A program made the position numbers and the translations under genes. The notes beneath the pieces are model-generated. The model did not search any database. It saw only the letters and a list, made by a program, of their open reading frames with translations, and was not told the origin of the DNA. A stretch of 64,000 bases of DNA, from contig CAYJCR010000005.1 in NCBI GenBank assembly GCA_964368755.1, positions 1-64,000 of the forward strand. The letters run 5' to 3'. The DNA is from CALVZT01 sp964368755. Lineage in GTDB: Bacteria; Bacillota; Clostridia; Christensenellales; UBA1242. Below are positions 34,019-43,107 of the stretch, piece after piece. The first letter of the stretch is position 1. Every line of letters starts with the position of its first letter.

Positions 34019-34649
34019 TGAACAAGATGTATCGCTGTTAGATACAGAACTTATGAATAGAGCATTTGTACACTCATCATATGCTCATGAACAAGGTATT
34101 GAGAGTAACGAGAGATTGGAGTTCCTTGGAGATAGTGTGTTGAATTTTGTTGTGACACAATATCTTTATAACGACGATAATGGCCCAGAGGGTAAGTTGT
34201 CAGCAAAACGTGCTAGCATTGTATCGACTGATACTTTGGCAAAAGCTATTGATGGCACTAACTTGTTCGACAATATCAAGCTTGGCAAGTCTTATATCAA
34301 CAATTTTTGCAAGGATTACAAATCAATCAAAGCCGATTTGTTCGAAGCTATACTCGGTGCAATATTTTTAGAAAATGGGATTGAACAAGCGACATTGTTC
34401 GTTGAGAGAATGTTATTGAACAATGTAGCATTGGATATCAAAAAAGATTACAAGACCACTCTCCAAGAGTATTTTCAGAGTAGATCTCAAGAGTTCGATT
34501 ATAGAACTGAGAGGATTGAAGAAGAGGACTGCTTTGAGTCGGAAGTTGTCTCGGACAATGAAGTGCTTGGTATCGGAAGAGGTAAGTCTAAGAAAGATGC
34601 TCAGTACGAAGCGGCAAAGAATGCATTATTACTATTAAATAAAAGTTAG
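34005..34649 (+). CDS. rnc: Ribonuclease III
   Basis: Processes double-stranded RNA, including rRNA precursors. 214 aa with the signature NERLEFLGDSVLNFVVTQYL at about residues 32-51 and a C-terminal double-stranded RNA-binding domain, rather short, ending GIGRGKSKKDAQYEAAKNAL. The start ATG 34005 has GGAG six bases upstream and overlaps the plsX end by 14 bp. rnc-smc-ftsY order is conserved in Bacillota. Confidence 0.95.
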   Translation: MVQNDEQDVSLLDTELMNRAFVHSSYAHEQGIESNERLEFLGDSVLNFVVTQYLYNDDNGPEGKLSAKRASIVSTDTLAKAIDGTNLFDNIKLGKSYINNFCKDYKSIKADLFEAILGAIFLENGIEQATLFVERMLLNNVALDIKKDYKTTLQEYFQSRSQEFDYRTERIEEEDCFESEVVSDNEVLGIGRGKSKKDAQYEAAKNALLLLNKS

Positions 34650-34660
34650 AGGGATACACG

Positions 34661-37600
34661 GTGAATTTCAAACAAATAGAACTTGTAGGATTCAAGTCAT
34701 TTGCTGACAAGCTTGATATTAAGTTCAATGACGGCATTACAGCGATTGTTGGCCCTAATGGTTGTGGCAAGAGTAACGTAGCTGATGCTATAAGATGGGT
34801 ACTTGGTGAACAAAGTGCCAAGCTTTTGCGTGCAAGCAATATGCAAGATGTTATATTCAATGGTACAGAGAAAAGAAAGAGTTTGTCTTATTGCGAAGTC
34901 TCACTTATGTTCGATAACACTAAGAGATTTTTTGATATTGACTTTGATGACATCGTAATCACAAGGAAGTTGTACAGATCTGGCGAGAGTGAATATCTTC
35001 TCAATCGTGCACCTTGTAGGCTCAAAGATATCACCAATATCTTGCATGATAGTGGCATAGGCCGTGATGGATATTCTATCATTGGACAGGGCAAGGTTGA
35101 AGAGATTATCTCTGCCAAGCCAGAGAATCGTAGAGCAATATTTGAAGATGCTGCAGGCATATCTAAGTTCAAGTCAAGGAAAGTTGAAGCAGAAAGAAAA
35201 CTAGAAAGGACTCAAGACAACCTTACTAGACTTCAGGATATTATGTCTGAGATAGAGCGCCAACTCGGACCTTTGAAGCATCAATCTGAGAATGCCAAGA
35301 AGTATATGGAATACAAAGAGCAGCTCAAACATTATGAAGTCAATACATATATCTATCAATTCGATAATGCCAACAATCAGAAGAGTAAGATACAGACTCG
35401 TATAGATGGACTTGTCGAAGAACTTGGTACGAGACAAGATGATTTTTCTAAGCAAAATGATACATACAATGCATCAATGCTTGAAGTTAGCAAGATTGAT
35501 AGAGACCTAGACAATATGCACAATCGCATACTTGAACTTACAGTTGGTATTGAAAAGCAATCTGGAGAATCTCGTCTTGCTCAAGAAAAAGTCAAGTATC
35601 TCCAAGATAGAAGAGAGTCTCTTGCCCAAGATTTGTCTAGACAAGAACTCAACAAACAGAATACAACATTGCAGTTAGAGAGAACTGAAGAGCAACTTGA
35701 CAAGCAACAGAAAGTGTTCGCTGAGATGTGTGCAAGAGCAAGTGAGTATTCGCAAGATTATCTCAAGGCAGTAGATGAGTTGACTCAGAGTGAAGATGAG
35801 AGTTCTATGAAGCAACAACAGATGATGGAAGCGTTGTCTCAACTAGGAGATATCAAATCCAATCTATCTGCTCTTAAAGCTCAGAAAGAAGCTTATCTTG
35901 TCAATCTTGATGAGGTGGAGAATAAACTTATTGTACTTACAGACAAGATCAAAGAGAGAGTCAAAGAACAATCATCTTTGGCTAACAATATCAAGAATAA
36001 GATGGATAACAAGACGGTTTGTGAACAAAATATTGCTAAGTTCAATACTGAGTTATCCAAGATCAATACAGAACTCAATGACATCAATGGTTCGATATTC
36101 AGTACTAACAGCAATCTTCAAGTCATTGACAATAGACGCAAAGCGCTTGTAGATATGCAGAAGGACTATGATGGGTATAATTATTCTGTCAAACGTCTTA
36201 TGCAAGATGGGGAGAACAATAAGGCACTTAAGAATCAAATAGTTGGTGTTGTTGCATCTTTGATGACTATTCCTAAGGGCTTTGAGACAGCTATTGAGAC
36301 AGCTCTTGGTAGTGCTGTGCAGAATATTGTTACATATAACGAAGATGATTCGAGAGAACTTATTAAGTATCTCAAGAACAACAATATTGGTAGAGCAACA
36401 TTCTTGCCAATCACAGCTATGAGGGGCAAAGCTCTCTCCGGTAGTGAATTGAGTCTTACAAGACGTAAGAACTGTCACGGTGTAGCCTCAGATATTATCA
36501 AATATGACAAAAAACTCAGTAATGTATTTGAATCATTACTTGGTAGGACTATCATAGTAGACACTATCAATGACGCTGTAGAACTTGCCAAAGCAAGTAA
36601 CTTCGCATTCAAGATAGTTACATTAGATGGCGATGTTGTTAATCCACAAGGTTCAATGAGTGGTGGTAGCAAGAAGGCTATCACATCTAATATCTTGATG
36701 CGTGACAATGAGATAGCTTCGCTTAACGAAAGTGTGAAGAAACTTGAAGCATCTCTAGAAGAGAAGTATGCCGTTAAGGCAAGATTAACCAAAGCCTATG
36801 ATGGACTCAAACTTCAACTTGACAGTGCTAACTCTGATCTTATCAATATGCAGATAGAGTCGGCGAAGTTGAATGAAAGCCTAGAAAGGATAACAGTTTA
36901 TCTCAACGAACTCAATGCTGAGAAAACTACATTAAGCCAAGAAAAATCACTAATTAATACCAAAATTGAAGCCGTTGACCTTACTATCAGCAAGATAGAC
37001 AAGACCGAAGGCGATATCAATATGACTCAAGAGAATGCAAGTGTCGAGATGAGTCGCAGACAAGAAAAATATAACAAGCTCAAGACTTTGAGAGATATCG
37101 CTCATGAGAAGTTGACAGCAATCAAGATTCAAGTTGCTTCCAAAGAGCAAGAACTCAATTCTCTTAAGAATGAGATTGAGAGATTATCTGATTATGTTGA
37201 ACAGACAGATAAGGAGATACAAGAGACTAGAGATAGTATAGTACAAATAGATACTACTATTGAAGGAGCTACTGTTATAGCAACTCAATCTTTAGACAAG
37301 AATCTATTGGAGAGTAATCAAAGGGAACTTGAGATTGTTAAGCGTCAACTTGCAGGACTTGATGAATACAAACAGAAGTTGCAACTTGACATCAAGGTAT
37401 CTGATGAGAAGAGAATGGTCCTTCAAGATGAGATCAATAAGCTGTTGGATAAGAAGTATCAAGAAGAGTTTTCATTGTCCAAAGTGGATACAGAACTTGA
37501 GGCAATGCAAGAGAAAATATTTGAAGATTATGAGCTTACATATGCTTCTTGTCTTCCATATAAGCAGGAAGATTATGATGTATACGAAGGTGTGGCTCAA

Positions 37601-38251
37601 GCCAACAAACTCAAACGTGATATCGCTAGACTAGGCAATGTCAATGTTAATGCTATTGAAGATTGCAAGCTCCTTAGCGAGAGATTTGAGACTATGAACG
37701 AGCAAGCAACAGACCTTATGCAAGCCAAAGAAGATCTTATCAAGATCATCAAAGAACTTGCAACGGAGATGATAACAAGGTTTGAGACAGAGTTCGTTAA
37801 GATCAATACCAACTTCGGCAAAGTATTCAAAGAACTCTTCGGTGGTGGTAACGCAAAACTTGAACTTACAGCCAGCGAAGATCCATTGGAGGCAGGCGTT
37901 GAGATAGTAGCAGAGCCACCTGGGAAGAAGTTGCAGAGCATCAATCTTCTTAGTGGTGGAGAGAAAGCTCTTACTGCTATTGCAATACTATTCGCTATAC
38001 TTAAGCTTCGTCCAATGCCATTCTGTCTACTTGATGAGATAGAGGCTGCACTTGATGATAGTAACGTTGAGAGATTTGCTACTTACTTGAAGAGGTTCTC
38101 TCAAGATACACAGTTTATTGTTGTTACTCACCGTAAGCCAACGATGGAACTTGCAGATGCATTATATGGTGTAACTATGGAAGAAAAAGGTGTATCCAAA
38201 CTTGTATCTGTCAAACTTGACGAGGCTGTCAAGAATGCCAAAGCTGATTAG
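34661..38251 (+). CDS. smc: Chromosome segregation protein SMC
   Basis: SMC ATPase that with ScpA and ScpB compacts and segregates the chromosome. 1196 aa: Walker A GPNGCGKS at residues 31-38, a long coiled coil, hinge at about 510-660 containing GVVASLMTIP and SMSGG, returning coiled coil, ABC signature LLSGGEKAL near 1096 and Walker B CLLDEIEAALDD near 1121. The start is GTG with AGAGGG upstream. ftsY follows after 10 bp. Confidence 0.98.
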   Translation: MNFKQIELVGFKSFADKLDIKFNDGITAIVGPNGCGKSNVADAIRWVLGEQSAKLLRASNMQDVIFNGTEKRKSLSYCEVSLMFDNTKRFFDIDFDDIVITRKLYRSGESEYLLNRAPCRLKDITNILHDSGIGRDGYSIIGQGKVEEIISAKPENRRAIFEDAAGISKFKSRKVEAERKLERTQDNLTRLQDIMSEIERQLGPLKHQSENAKKYMEYKEQLKHYEVNTYIYQFDNANNQKSKIQTRIDGLVEELGTRQDDFSKQNDTYNASMLEVSKIDRDLDNMHNRILELTVGIEKQSGESRLAQEKVKYLQDRRESLAQDLSRQELNKQNTTLQLERTEEQLDKQQKVFAEMCARASEYSQDYLKAVDELTQSEDESSMKQQQMMEALSQLGDIKSNLSALKAQKEAYLVNLDEVENKLIVLTDKIKERVKEQSSLANNIKNKMDNKTVCEQNIAKFNTELSKINTELNDINGSIFSTNSNLQVIDNRRKALVDMQKDYDGYNYSVKRLMQDGENNKALKNQIVGVVASLMTIPKGFETAIETALGSAVQNIVTYNEDDSRELIKYLKNNNIGRATFLPITAMRGKALSGSELSLTRRKNCHGVASDIIKYDKKLSNVFESLLGRTIIVDTINDAVELAKASNFAFKIVTLDGDVVNPQGSMSGGSKKAITSNILMRDNEIASLNESVKKLEASLEEKYAVKARLTKAYDGLKLQLDSANSDLINMQIESAKLNESLERITVYLNELNAEKTTLSQEKSLINTKIEAVDLTISKIDKTEGDINMTQENASVEMSRRQEKYNKLKTLRDIAHEKLTAIKIQVASKEQELNSLKNEIERLSDYVEQTDKEIQETRDSIVQIDTTIEGATVIATQSLDKNLLESNQRELEIVKRQLAGLDEYKQKLQLDIKVSDEKRMVLQDEINKLLDKKYQEEFSLSKVDTELEAMQEKIFEDYELTYASCLPYKQEDYDVYEGVAQANKLKRDIARLGNVNVNAIEDCKLLSERFETMNEQATDLMQAKEDLIKIIKELATEMITRFETEFVKINTNFGKVFKELFGGGNAKLELTASEDPLEAGVEIVAEPPGKKLQSINLLSGGEKALTAIAILFAILKLRPMPFCLLDEIEAALDDSNVERFATYLKRFSQDTQFIVVTHRKPTMELADALYGVTMEEKGVSKLVSVKLDEAVKNAKAD

Positions 38252-38261
38252 GGGAGAATAT

Positions 38262-39155
38262 ATGGGATTTTTTTCTAAACTCGGAGCTAGCTTAAAGAAA
38301 ACCAAAGATGCACTAGTGAGCAAACTTAGTGTACTTTTTGGTGGTGGGGAACTTAATGCAGACTTTTATGAGGAACTTGAGTACATACTTATAAGTTCGG
38401 ATATGGGCAATGAGACAACTTCAGAGATAATATCAAGGCTCAAGAAGAAGATTAAAGAGAATAAGGTGTCCAAAGCTGAGGAAGCAAAAGCATTGTTAAA
38501 GCAAGTGCTTATCGAGGTCTTAGAAGATGTAGATAAGGTTGAGTTCAATTACCCAGTTGTCATCACTATCGTTGGTGTCAACGGTGTTGGCAAAACTACA
38601 ACTATTGGTAAGATGGCTCACTATTTCTCAAAAAAAGGTAAGCAAGTAACTCTTGTTGCAGGAGATACATTCAGAGCTGCAGCTAGCGATCAACTCACAG
38701 AATGGGCTGTTCGCAATAAAGTTAAGATTGTTAAACATACAGAAGGAGCAGATGCCGCTGCTGTAGTATATGATGGTATTGCTAGTGCCAAAGCTAAGAA
38801 TACTGATGTGCTTATTATAGATACTGCTGGCAGGCTCCATACCAAAGTCAATCTAATGGAAGAACTCAAGAAGATCAATCGTGTTATCCATAGAGAAGCT
38901 ACGGGTGAAGTCAAAAACTTCATTGTTCTTGATGCTACAATAGGGCAGAACTCTATAGCCCAAGTCAATGCATTCAAAGATGCTGTTGGTATTGATGGTA
39001 TCATATTGACCAAACTTGATGGTACAAGCAAAGGTGGAGTTGTGTTCGGGATTGTACAAGAATTGCAAGTTCCTGTGGTATTCATAGGTGTTGGCGAAGG
39101 TATTGATGACTTGGAAGTCTTTGATGCAAAAACCTTCGTTGATGGCATATTGTAA
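38262..39155 (+). CDS. ftsY: SRP receptor FtsY
   Basis: Membrane-associated GTPase that receives the signal recognition particle (Ffh plus RNA) for co-translational membrane insertion. 297 aa, without a long acidic A domain. NG domain: GVNGVGKTTT near residues 104-113, DTAGRLHTKVNLMEEL, TKLDGTSKGG, and VGEGIDDLEVFDA. GGGGAG precedes ATG 38262; the longer reading begins inside smc and is rejected. ffh is encoded 1.3 kb downstream. Confidence 0.97.
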   Translation: MGFFSKLGASLKKTKDALVSKLSVLFGGGELNADFYEELEYILISSDMGNETTSEIISRLKKKIKENKVSKAEEAKALLKQVLIEVLEDVDKVEFNYPVVITIVGVNGVGKTTTIGKMAHYFSKKGKQVTLVAGDTFRAAASDQLTEWAVRNKVKIVKHTEGADAAAVVYDGIASAKAKNTDVLIIDTAGRLHTKVNLMEELKKINRVIHREATGEVKNFIVLDATIGQNSIAQVNAFKDAVGIDGIILTKLDGTSKGGVVFGIVQELQVPVVFIGVGEGIDDLEVFDAKTFVDGIL

Positions 39156-39164
39156 GGAGTCTCT

Positions 39165-40085
39165 ATGAACAAGAAAATATATGCAGAAATTGTAAAAGCT
39201 ATTGAATCTACAAATACAAATATATTCAGTTTCATTATCAATGATAATGGAAACTACTATACATATGGAGATATAGACAAGCTCAACAATGCATTTAGTT
39301 TGACCAAACTCATAACGGCACTTGCTATATTCAAGCTTATAGAAAATGGAGATATAACTCTTGATACTAAGATAGCCCCATTCTTTGATGACAAGATTAT
39401 ATTCGGGGATAATCAAAGTAATAAGTTCTTTTCTTTGATGAAAATAAGAGATCTTTTGACTTTATCGTTTGGTCAAGATAGAATGTTGCTCAATGAGGAA
39501 CATGTAACAAAATATCCAAATATTAGTTATTTTGAATTGTTAACAATAGAACCATTGAAATATTCTCCAGGTAAGCATTTTTGTTACACCAATGTATGTA
39601 ACTATTTGCTCGCATATATAGTCAACAAGATTACGGACTATAGACAGCTAGTTGTGGATAAAATCTTCACTCCTCTAGGTATAAAAAACTTTTCGTTTGG
39701 CAGAGATAAAGATGGTAACTACAAAGGTGCCACAGGAATGATGATAAGTACTGCTAGTCTTAACAAACTTGGCGAACTAATACATAATGATGGGTTCTAT
39801 AACGGAGTTCAAGTATTAAAGGCTGATCTTGTAAGGTCAATAAAAACTATTCAAGTTGATTTGACCAAACAGATGAGTGTTGATATGAATAGGGTTTTGC
39901 CAAAAATCGGTTATGGCTTCAATCAATGGATAAGTACTAGTGGAAGGCACTTTATTGATGGTAAGGACGGTCAGTATATAATTGTATTGCCAAAGCATAA
40001 TATAATAATAAGCATTATGAGCGATGAAAAAGATATGTCCAAAGTTAGAGAATGTTTCAAAATAATAGTTGACAAAGATAATTAG
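39165..40085 (+). CDS. Serine hydrolase, beta-lactamase (class C / esterase) fold
   Basis: 306 aa beta-lactamase-related protein without a signal peptide, so probably cytosolic. The catalytic S-x-x-K is SLTK at residues 45-48 and Y-x-N is YTN near residue 141; GKDGQYI near the end may supply the third motif. Likely an esterase or peptidase of small substrates and not a resistance enzyme. It sits 9 bp behind ftsY and ends in a terminator, interrupting the usual ftsY-ylxM-ffh series. Its homogeneous codon use gives no sign of recent transfer. Confidence 0.8.
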   Translation: MNKKIYAEIVKAIESTNTNIFSFIINDNGNYYTYGDIDKLNNAFSLTKLITALAIFKLIENGDITLDTKIAPFFDDKIIFGDNQSNKFFSLMKIRDLLTLSFGQDRMLLNEEHVTKYPNISYFELLTIEPLKYSPGKHFCYTNVCNYLLAYIVNKITDYRQLVVDKIFTPLGIKNFSFGRDKDGNYKGATGMMISTASLNKLGELIHNDGFYNGVQVLKADLVRSIKTIQVDLTKQMSVDMNRVLPKIGYGFNQWISTSGRHFIDGKDGQYIIVLPKHNIIISIMSDEKDMSKVRECFKIIVDKDN

Positions 40086-40094
40086 TTAATATAT

Positions 40095-40133
40095 AATGGC
40101 TGTAAAGTATTTTTACTTTACACCATTTTTTTG
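40095..40133 (+). terminator. Terminator after the serine hydrolase gene
   Basis: AATGG-ct-GTAAAG pairs with CTTTAC-a-CCATT, an interrupted 11-bp stem with a T-run. Confidence 0.75.
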
Positions 40134-40147
40134 TTTAGAGGGGTGTT

Positions 40148-40480
40148 ATGGAGTTATCGCAGAACTTAAAAACCAGTCTTTTGCTTGAAACGTATGGCAA
40201 TCTTCTTACTGACAAGCAGAGAAGTATAATGAAAGATTTTTGTGATAATAATATGTCACTATCTGAGATTGCTGAGAGTAACAACTCTTCTCGTCAAGCC
40301 GTCAATGACCTAATACGACGCAGTACGGCTTCATTGAATGAATATGAGAGAAGACTTGGTTTGCTTGCAAGATTCATTGATGCAAAGTCAAAAATCGATG
40401 ATGTGATTGAATATGTCAAGAATAACGGCAATAACAAAGAACTTATTACTAAACTTTTGAGTATATTGGAGGATATGTAA
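40148..40480 (+). CDS. ylxM: YlxM/p13-like DNA-binding protein
   Basis: 110 aa helix-turn-helix protein of the UPF0122 family (LTDKQRSIMKDFCDNNMSLS, EIAESNNSSRQAVNDLIRRS). It is similar to sigma region 4 and is consistently encoded before ffh, where in streptococci it affects SRP function. The stop overlaps the ffh start (TAATG). AGGGGTG precedes the ATG. Confidence 0.9.
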   Translation: MELSQNLKTSLLLETYGNLLTDKQRSIMKDFCDNNMSLSEIAESNNSSRQAVNDLIRRSTASLNEYERRLGLLARFIDAKSKIDDVIEYVKNNGNNKELITKLLSILEDM

Positions 40481-41790
40481 TGGCACTATTCGAAGGGCTA
40501 TCACAAAGACTTAATCATATATTTTCTAAACTCACCAAGCGTGGCAAACTAACCGAACTCGAGATCAAAGAGGCTATGAGAGAAGTAAGAGTTGCTTTGC
40601 TTGAAGCTGATGTTAACTTTTTGGTTGCGAAGAAGTTTATTGCGAATGTGACTGAGAAAGCAATCGGAGAGAAAGTGTTGCAGAGTCTTACTCCTGGGCA
40701 ACAGGTTATCAAGATTGTTAACGAAGAGTTGACTGCACTTATGGGCAGCACGAATACAAAACTTGAAGTTAGTTCATCTCTTCCTACTGTTATTATGATG
40801 TGTGGCTTGCAAGGTGCTGGTAAGACATCTATGTGTGGCAAACTTGGGTATTATCTCAAAGGTCAAGGCAAGAAATGCTTGCTAGTGGCAGGAGATATAT
40901 ATAGACCAGCAGCAATCAATCAGTTGCAAGTTGTTGGCAAATCGGCAGGTGTGGAAGTCTTTGAGAAGGGCACTCAAGACCCAGTCAAGACATCTAGACA
41001 GGCAATAGAATATGCCAAGAAGATGATGTTAGACACAGTTATCATAGATACGGCAGGCAGACTTCATATCAATGAAGAACTTATGGACGAACTCAAACGT
41101 ATCAAGAAGGAAGTATCACCAACGGAAGTATTACTTGTTGTTGATGCGATGAATGGTCAAGATTCAGTAACGGTTGCTACGGCATTCAACGAAGCACTTG
41201 ATATCACAGGAGTTATTCTTACTAAGCTTGATGGAGACACAAGAGGTGGTGTGGCACTTTCGGTCAAAGAAGTGGTGCAAAAACCTATTAAGTTCTGTGG
41301 TGTTGGAGAGAAAGTTGGAGATTTGGAGCCTTTTTATCCAGATCGTATGGCTTCGAGGATATTGGGTATGGGAGATGTGCTATCTTTGATAGAGAAGGCA
41401 CAATCCGTTGTTTCTGAAGAAGAGGCAAAAAAGTATGAGAAGAAGTTTAGAGAGAATAGTTTTACATTCGAAGATTATCTTGCTCAACTTGACAATATGA
41501 AGAAGATGGGTAATATCAATGATATTATTGGTATGATACCTGGAGCTAACAAGCTCAAGAATGTACAAGTAGATGAGAATGAGATGTTCAAGAATAAGGC
41601 AATCATTCAGAGTATGACTCCTCGTGAGAGACGTAATCCTGATATTATCAAAGCTAGTCAGAAAAAACGTATCGCTTCGGGTAGTGGGACTCAGATACAA
41701 GATGTCAATAGACTTCTCAAACAGTTTGAACAAAGCAAAGAGATGATGAAACAATTTGCTGGTAAGAAAAAAGGTATGAGAATGTTTTAA
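40480..41790 (+). CDS. ffh: Signal recognition particle protein Ffh
   Basis: 436 aa SRP54 GTPase. N domain, G domain with GLQGAGKTS near residues 109-117, DTAGRLHINEELM, TKLDGDTRGG and GVGEKVGDLEPF, then the methionine-rich M domain that binds 4.5S RNA and signal sequences, with SMTPRERRNPDII and RIASGSG. Translationally coupled to ylxM. A tRNA-Thr gene begins 32 bp after the stop. Confidence 0.97.
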   Translation: MALFEGLSQRLNHIFSKLTKRGKLTELEIKEAMREVRVALLEADVNFLVAKKFIANVTEKAIGEKVLQSLTPGQQVIKIVNEELTALMGSTNTKLEVSSSLPTVIMMCGLQGAGKTSMCGKLGYYLKGQGKKCLLVAGDIYRPAAINQLQVVGKSAGVEVFEKGTQDPVKTSRQAIEYAKKMMLDTVIIDTAGRLHINEELMDELKRIKKEVSPTEVLLVVDAMNGQDSVTVATAFNEALDITGVILTKLDGDTRGGVALSVKEVVQKPIKFCGVGEKVGDLEPFYPDRMASRILGMGDVLSLIEKAQSVVSEEEAKKYEKKFRENSFTFEDYLAQLDNMKKMGNINDIIGMIPGANKLKNVQVDENEMFKNKAIIQSMTPRERRNPDIIKASQKKRIASGSGTQIQDVNRLLKQFEQSKEMMKQFAGKKKGMRMF

Positions 41791-41797
41791 AAATTCG

Positions 41798-41815
41798 CTA
41801 GGGCGACAACCCTAG
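41798..41815 (+). other. Hairpin between ffh and tRNA-Thr
   Basis: CTAGGG / CCCTAG with a six-base loop and no T-run, so unlikely to terminate. It may protect the ffh 3' end after tRNA excision. Confidence 0.4.
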
Positions 41816-41822
41816 TTGATAT

Positions 41823-41897
41823 GCTGGTGTGGCTCAACGGTAGAGCAGCTGACTTGTAATCAGCAGGTTGTTGGTTCGATTCCGACCACCAGCTCCA
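41823..41897 (+). tRNA. tRNA-Thr (anticodon TGT)
   Basis: A full cloverleaf: acceptor GCTGGTG / CACCAGC, D-arm GGCTC...GAGC, anticodon arm CTGAC-TTGTAAT-CAG giving TGT, T-arm with GGTTCGATTCC, and an encoded CCA. It sits between ffh and rpsP within what looks like a protein operon. Confidence 0.93.
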
Positions 41898-41944
41898 TGT
41901 TAATTATTATTAATCAACAAATATATAAAAGGAGAATGATACAT

Positions 41945-42247
41945 ATGGCAGTAAAAATCAGACTTACAAGAATGGGAGATAAGAAGGCACCTTTTTATCG
42001 TGTAGTAGTTGCTGATTCTCGTACAGCAAGAGATGGTAAGGTTATCGATCAGTTGGGATATTTTAACCCACTCAAAGAGACTCCTGAGATCAAACTTGAT
42101 GTTGAGAAGACAAAAGAATGGCTACGCAAAGGAGCTTTGCCTACAGAGACAGCTAAGACAGTACTTGTCAAGGGTGGCGCTTTAGAGAATGCTAAACAGA
42201 ATACTCCAAAGAAAGTTTCTCGTCCAAAAAAAGAAAGTAAGGAGTAG
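41945..42247 (+). CDS. rpsP: Ribosomal protein S16
   Basis: 100-aa S16 of the 30S subunit. Starts MAVKIRLTRMGDKKAPFYRV with VVADSRTARDGK and LGYFNP, the family core; the C-terminus is a basic tail. AAGGAG lies upstream. The longer reading frame runs through the tRNA and is rejected. First of the rpsP-khpA pair; trmD and rplS, its usual partners, are at 43.1 and 48.9 kb. Confidence 0.97.
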   Translation: MAVKIRLTRMGDKKAPFYRVVVADSRTARDGKVIDQLGYFNPLKETPEIKLDVEKTKEWLRKGALPTETAKTVLVKGGALENAKQNTPKKVSRPKKESKE

Positions 42248-42250
42248 AAT

Positions 42251-42478
42251 ATGGAAGAACTAATCAAGTATCTTGTAAGCTATCTCGTTACTAACGAAGA
42301 TGCTATACAAGTGACATCAGAAGATGACAATGGCGTTATTGTTATAACTGTCAAAGTTGCTGAAGAAGATGTCGGTAAAGTAATAGGCAAGAATGGCAAG
42401 ATTGCTCAGAGCTTGCGTACAATACTCAAATCTGCTAGTTCTAAGACTGGTAAGAGATATGTACTTAAAATAAACTAA
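42251..42478 (+). CDS. khpA: RNA-binding KH-domain protein KhpA
   Basis: 75-aa single KH domain (YlqC). The GxxG loop is GKNGK in VGKVIGKNGKIAQSLRTIL. With KhpB it forms an RNA-binding pair involved in cell elongation and division control in Gram-positives. Encoded 3 bp after rpsP, as in most Bacillota, and followed by a terminator. Confidence 0.95.
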   Translation: MEELIKYLVSYLVTNEDAIQVTSEDDNGVIVITVKVAEEDVGKVIGKNGKIAQSLRTILKSASSKTGKRYVLKIN

Positions 42479-42502
42479 TTGGAGAAACCCTCCAATTTTT
42501 TT
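42477..42502 (+). terminator. Terminator after khpA
   Basis: AATTGGAG / CTCCAATT stem with a five-base loop and seven T; the left arm overlaps the khpA stop codon. Confidence 0.85.
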
Positions 42503-42566
42503 ATTACATATCTAATGGATGCTTGCAATGCATTGATATCAAAAGAATATATTTGATACTCAATTG

Positions 42567-42595
42567 TTGCAGATATATTTTTTTTATGTTAAAAT
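42567..42595 (+). promoter_or_regulatory. Promoter of the rimM-trmD operon
   Basis: TTGCAG, 17-base spacer, TAAAAT, followed by a short leader with AGGAG before rimM. Confidence 0.65.
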
Positions 42596-42612
42596 CACTC
42601 TAGGAGATATAT

Positions 42613-43107
42613 ATGGAGAAGCTTGTAATAGGCAAAGTACTTAAGCCACAAGGAATCAAAGGCGAGATTAAGATACAGCCATTAACAGATAATATAGAGC
42701 AATACAATCAGCTCAAGAATGTTTTTATTGGTAATGAGAGTTTTGTAGTAGAGAAAGTTGCTATAAGACAAGGTTATGTATATATGACTGTAGCTGGTAT
42801 CACGGATTGTGATATGGTAGAACGTTTCCGTAATAAGTATGTAGAGAAAGAACGTGTAAGCGAGACAAATGAAGCTGGCGAATACTACCTTGTTGATATG
42901 GAGAAGTGTACCGTTATTGATGAGAAGGGTTATGAGTATGGCAGAGTCGTATCTATTGATGAATATGGTGCTGCTGAAGTAATAACTGTACATGGTAAGC
43001 GTGGGGAGTTAATATTCCCAAATGCAGATGGGGTTATTACTGATATCGATGTAAGTAAGAAGATTATTACAGTAGATAGCAAGCGTCTTAGCGAGGTAAG
43101 AGTATGA
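42613..43107 (+). CDS. rimM: Ribosome maturation factor RimM
   Basis: 164 aa. N-terminal RimM domain starting VIGKVLKPQGIKGEIKIQPL, C-terminal PRC-barrel with EYYLVDMEKCTVID and GKRGELIFPNADGVI. Binds S19 and assists 30S head assembly. It overlaps trmD by 4 bp, the conserved rimM-trmD pair. Confidence 0.94.
   Translation: MEKLVIGKVLKPQGIKGEIKIQPLTDNIEQYNQLKNVFIGNESFVVEKVAIRQGYVYMTVAGITDCDMVERFRNKYVEKERVSETNEAGEYYLVDMEKCTVIDEKGYEYGRVVSIDEYGAAEVITVHGKRGELIFPNADGVITDIDVSKKIITVDSKRLSEVRV

Noticed and set aside
39165..40085. Beta-lactam resistance gene
   Set aside because: No signal peptide and only generic S-x-x-K and Y-x-N motifs; fits an esterase-type relative.
41816..41944. N-terminal extension of rpsP through the tRNA
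   Set aside because: The extension is the tRNA-Thr read as codons; S16 starts at 41945.
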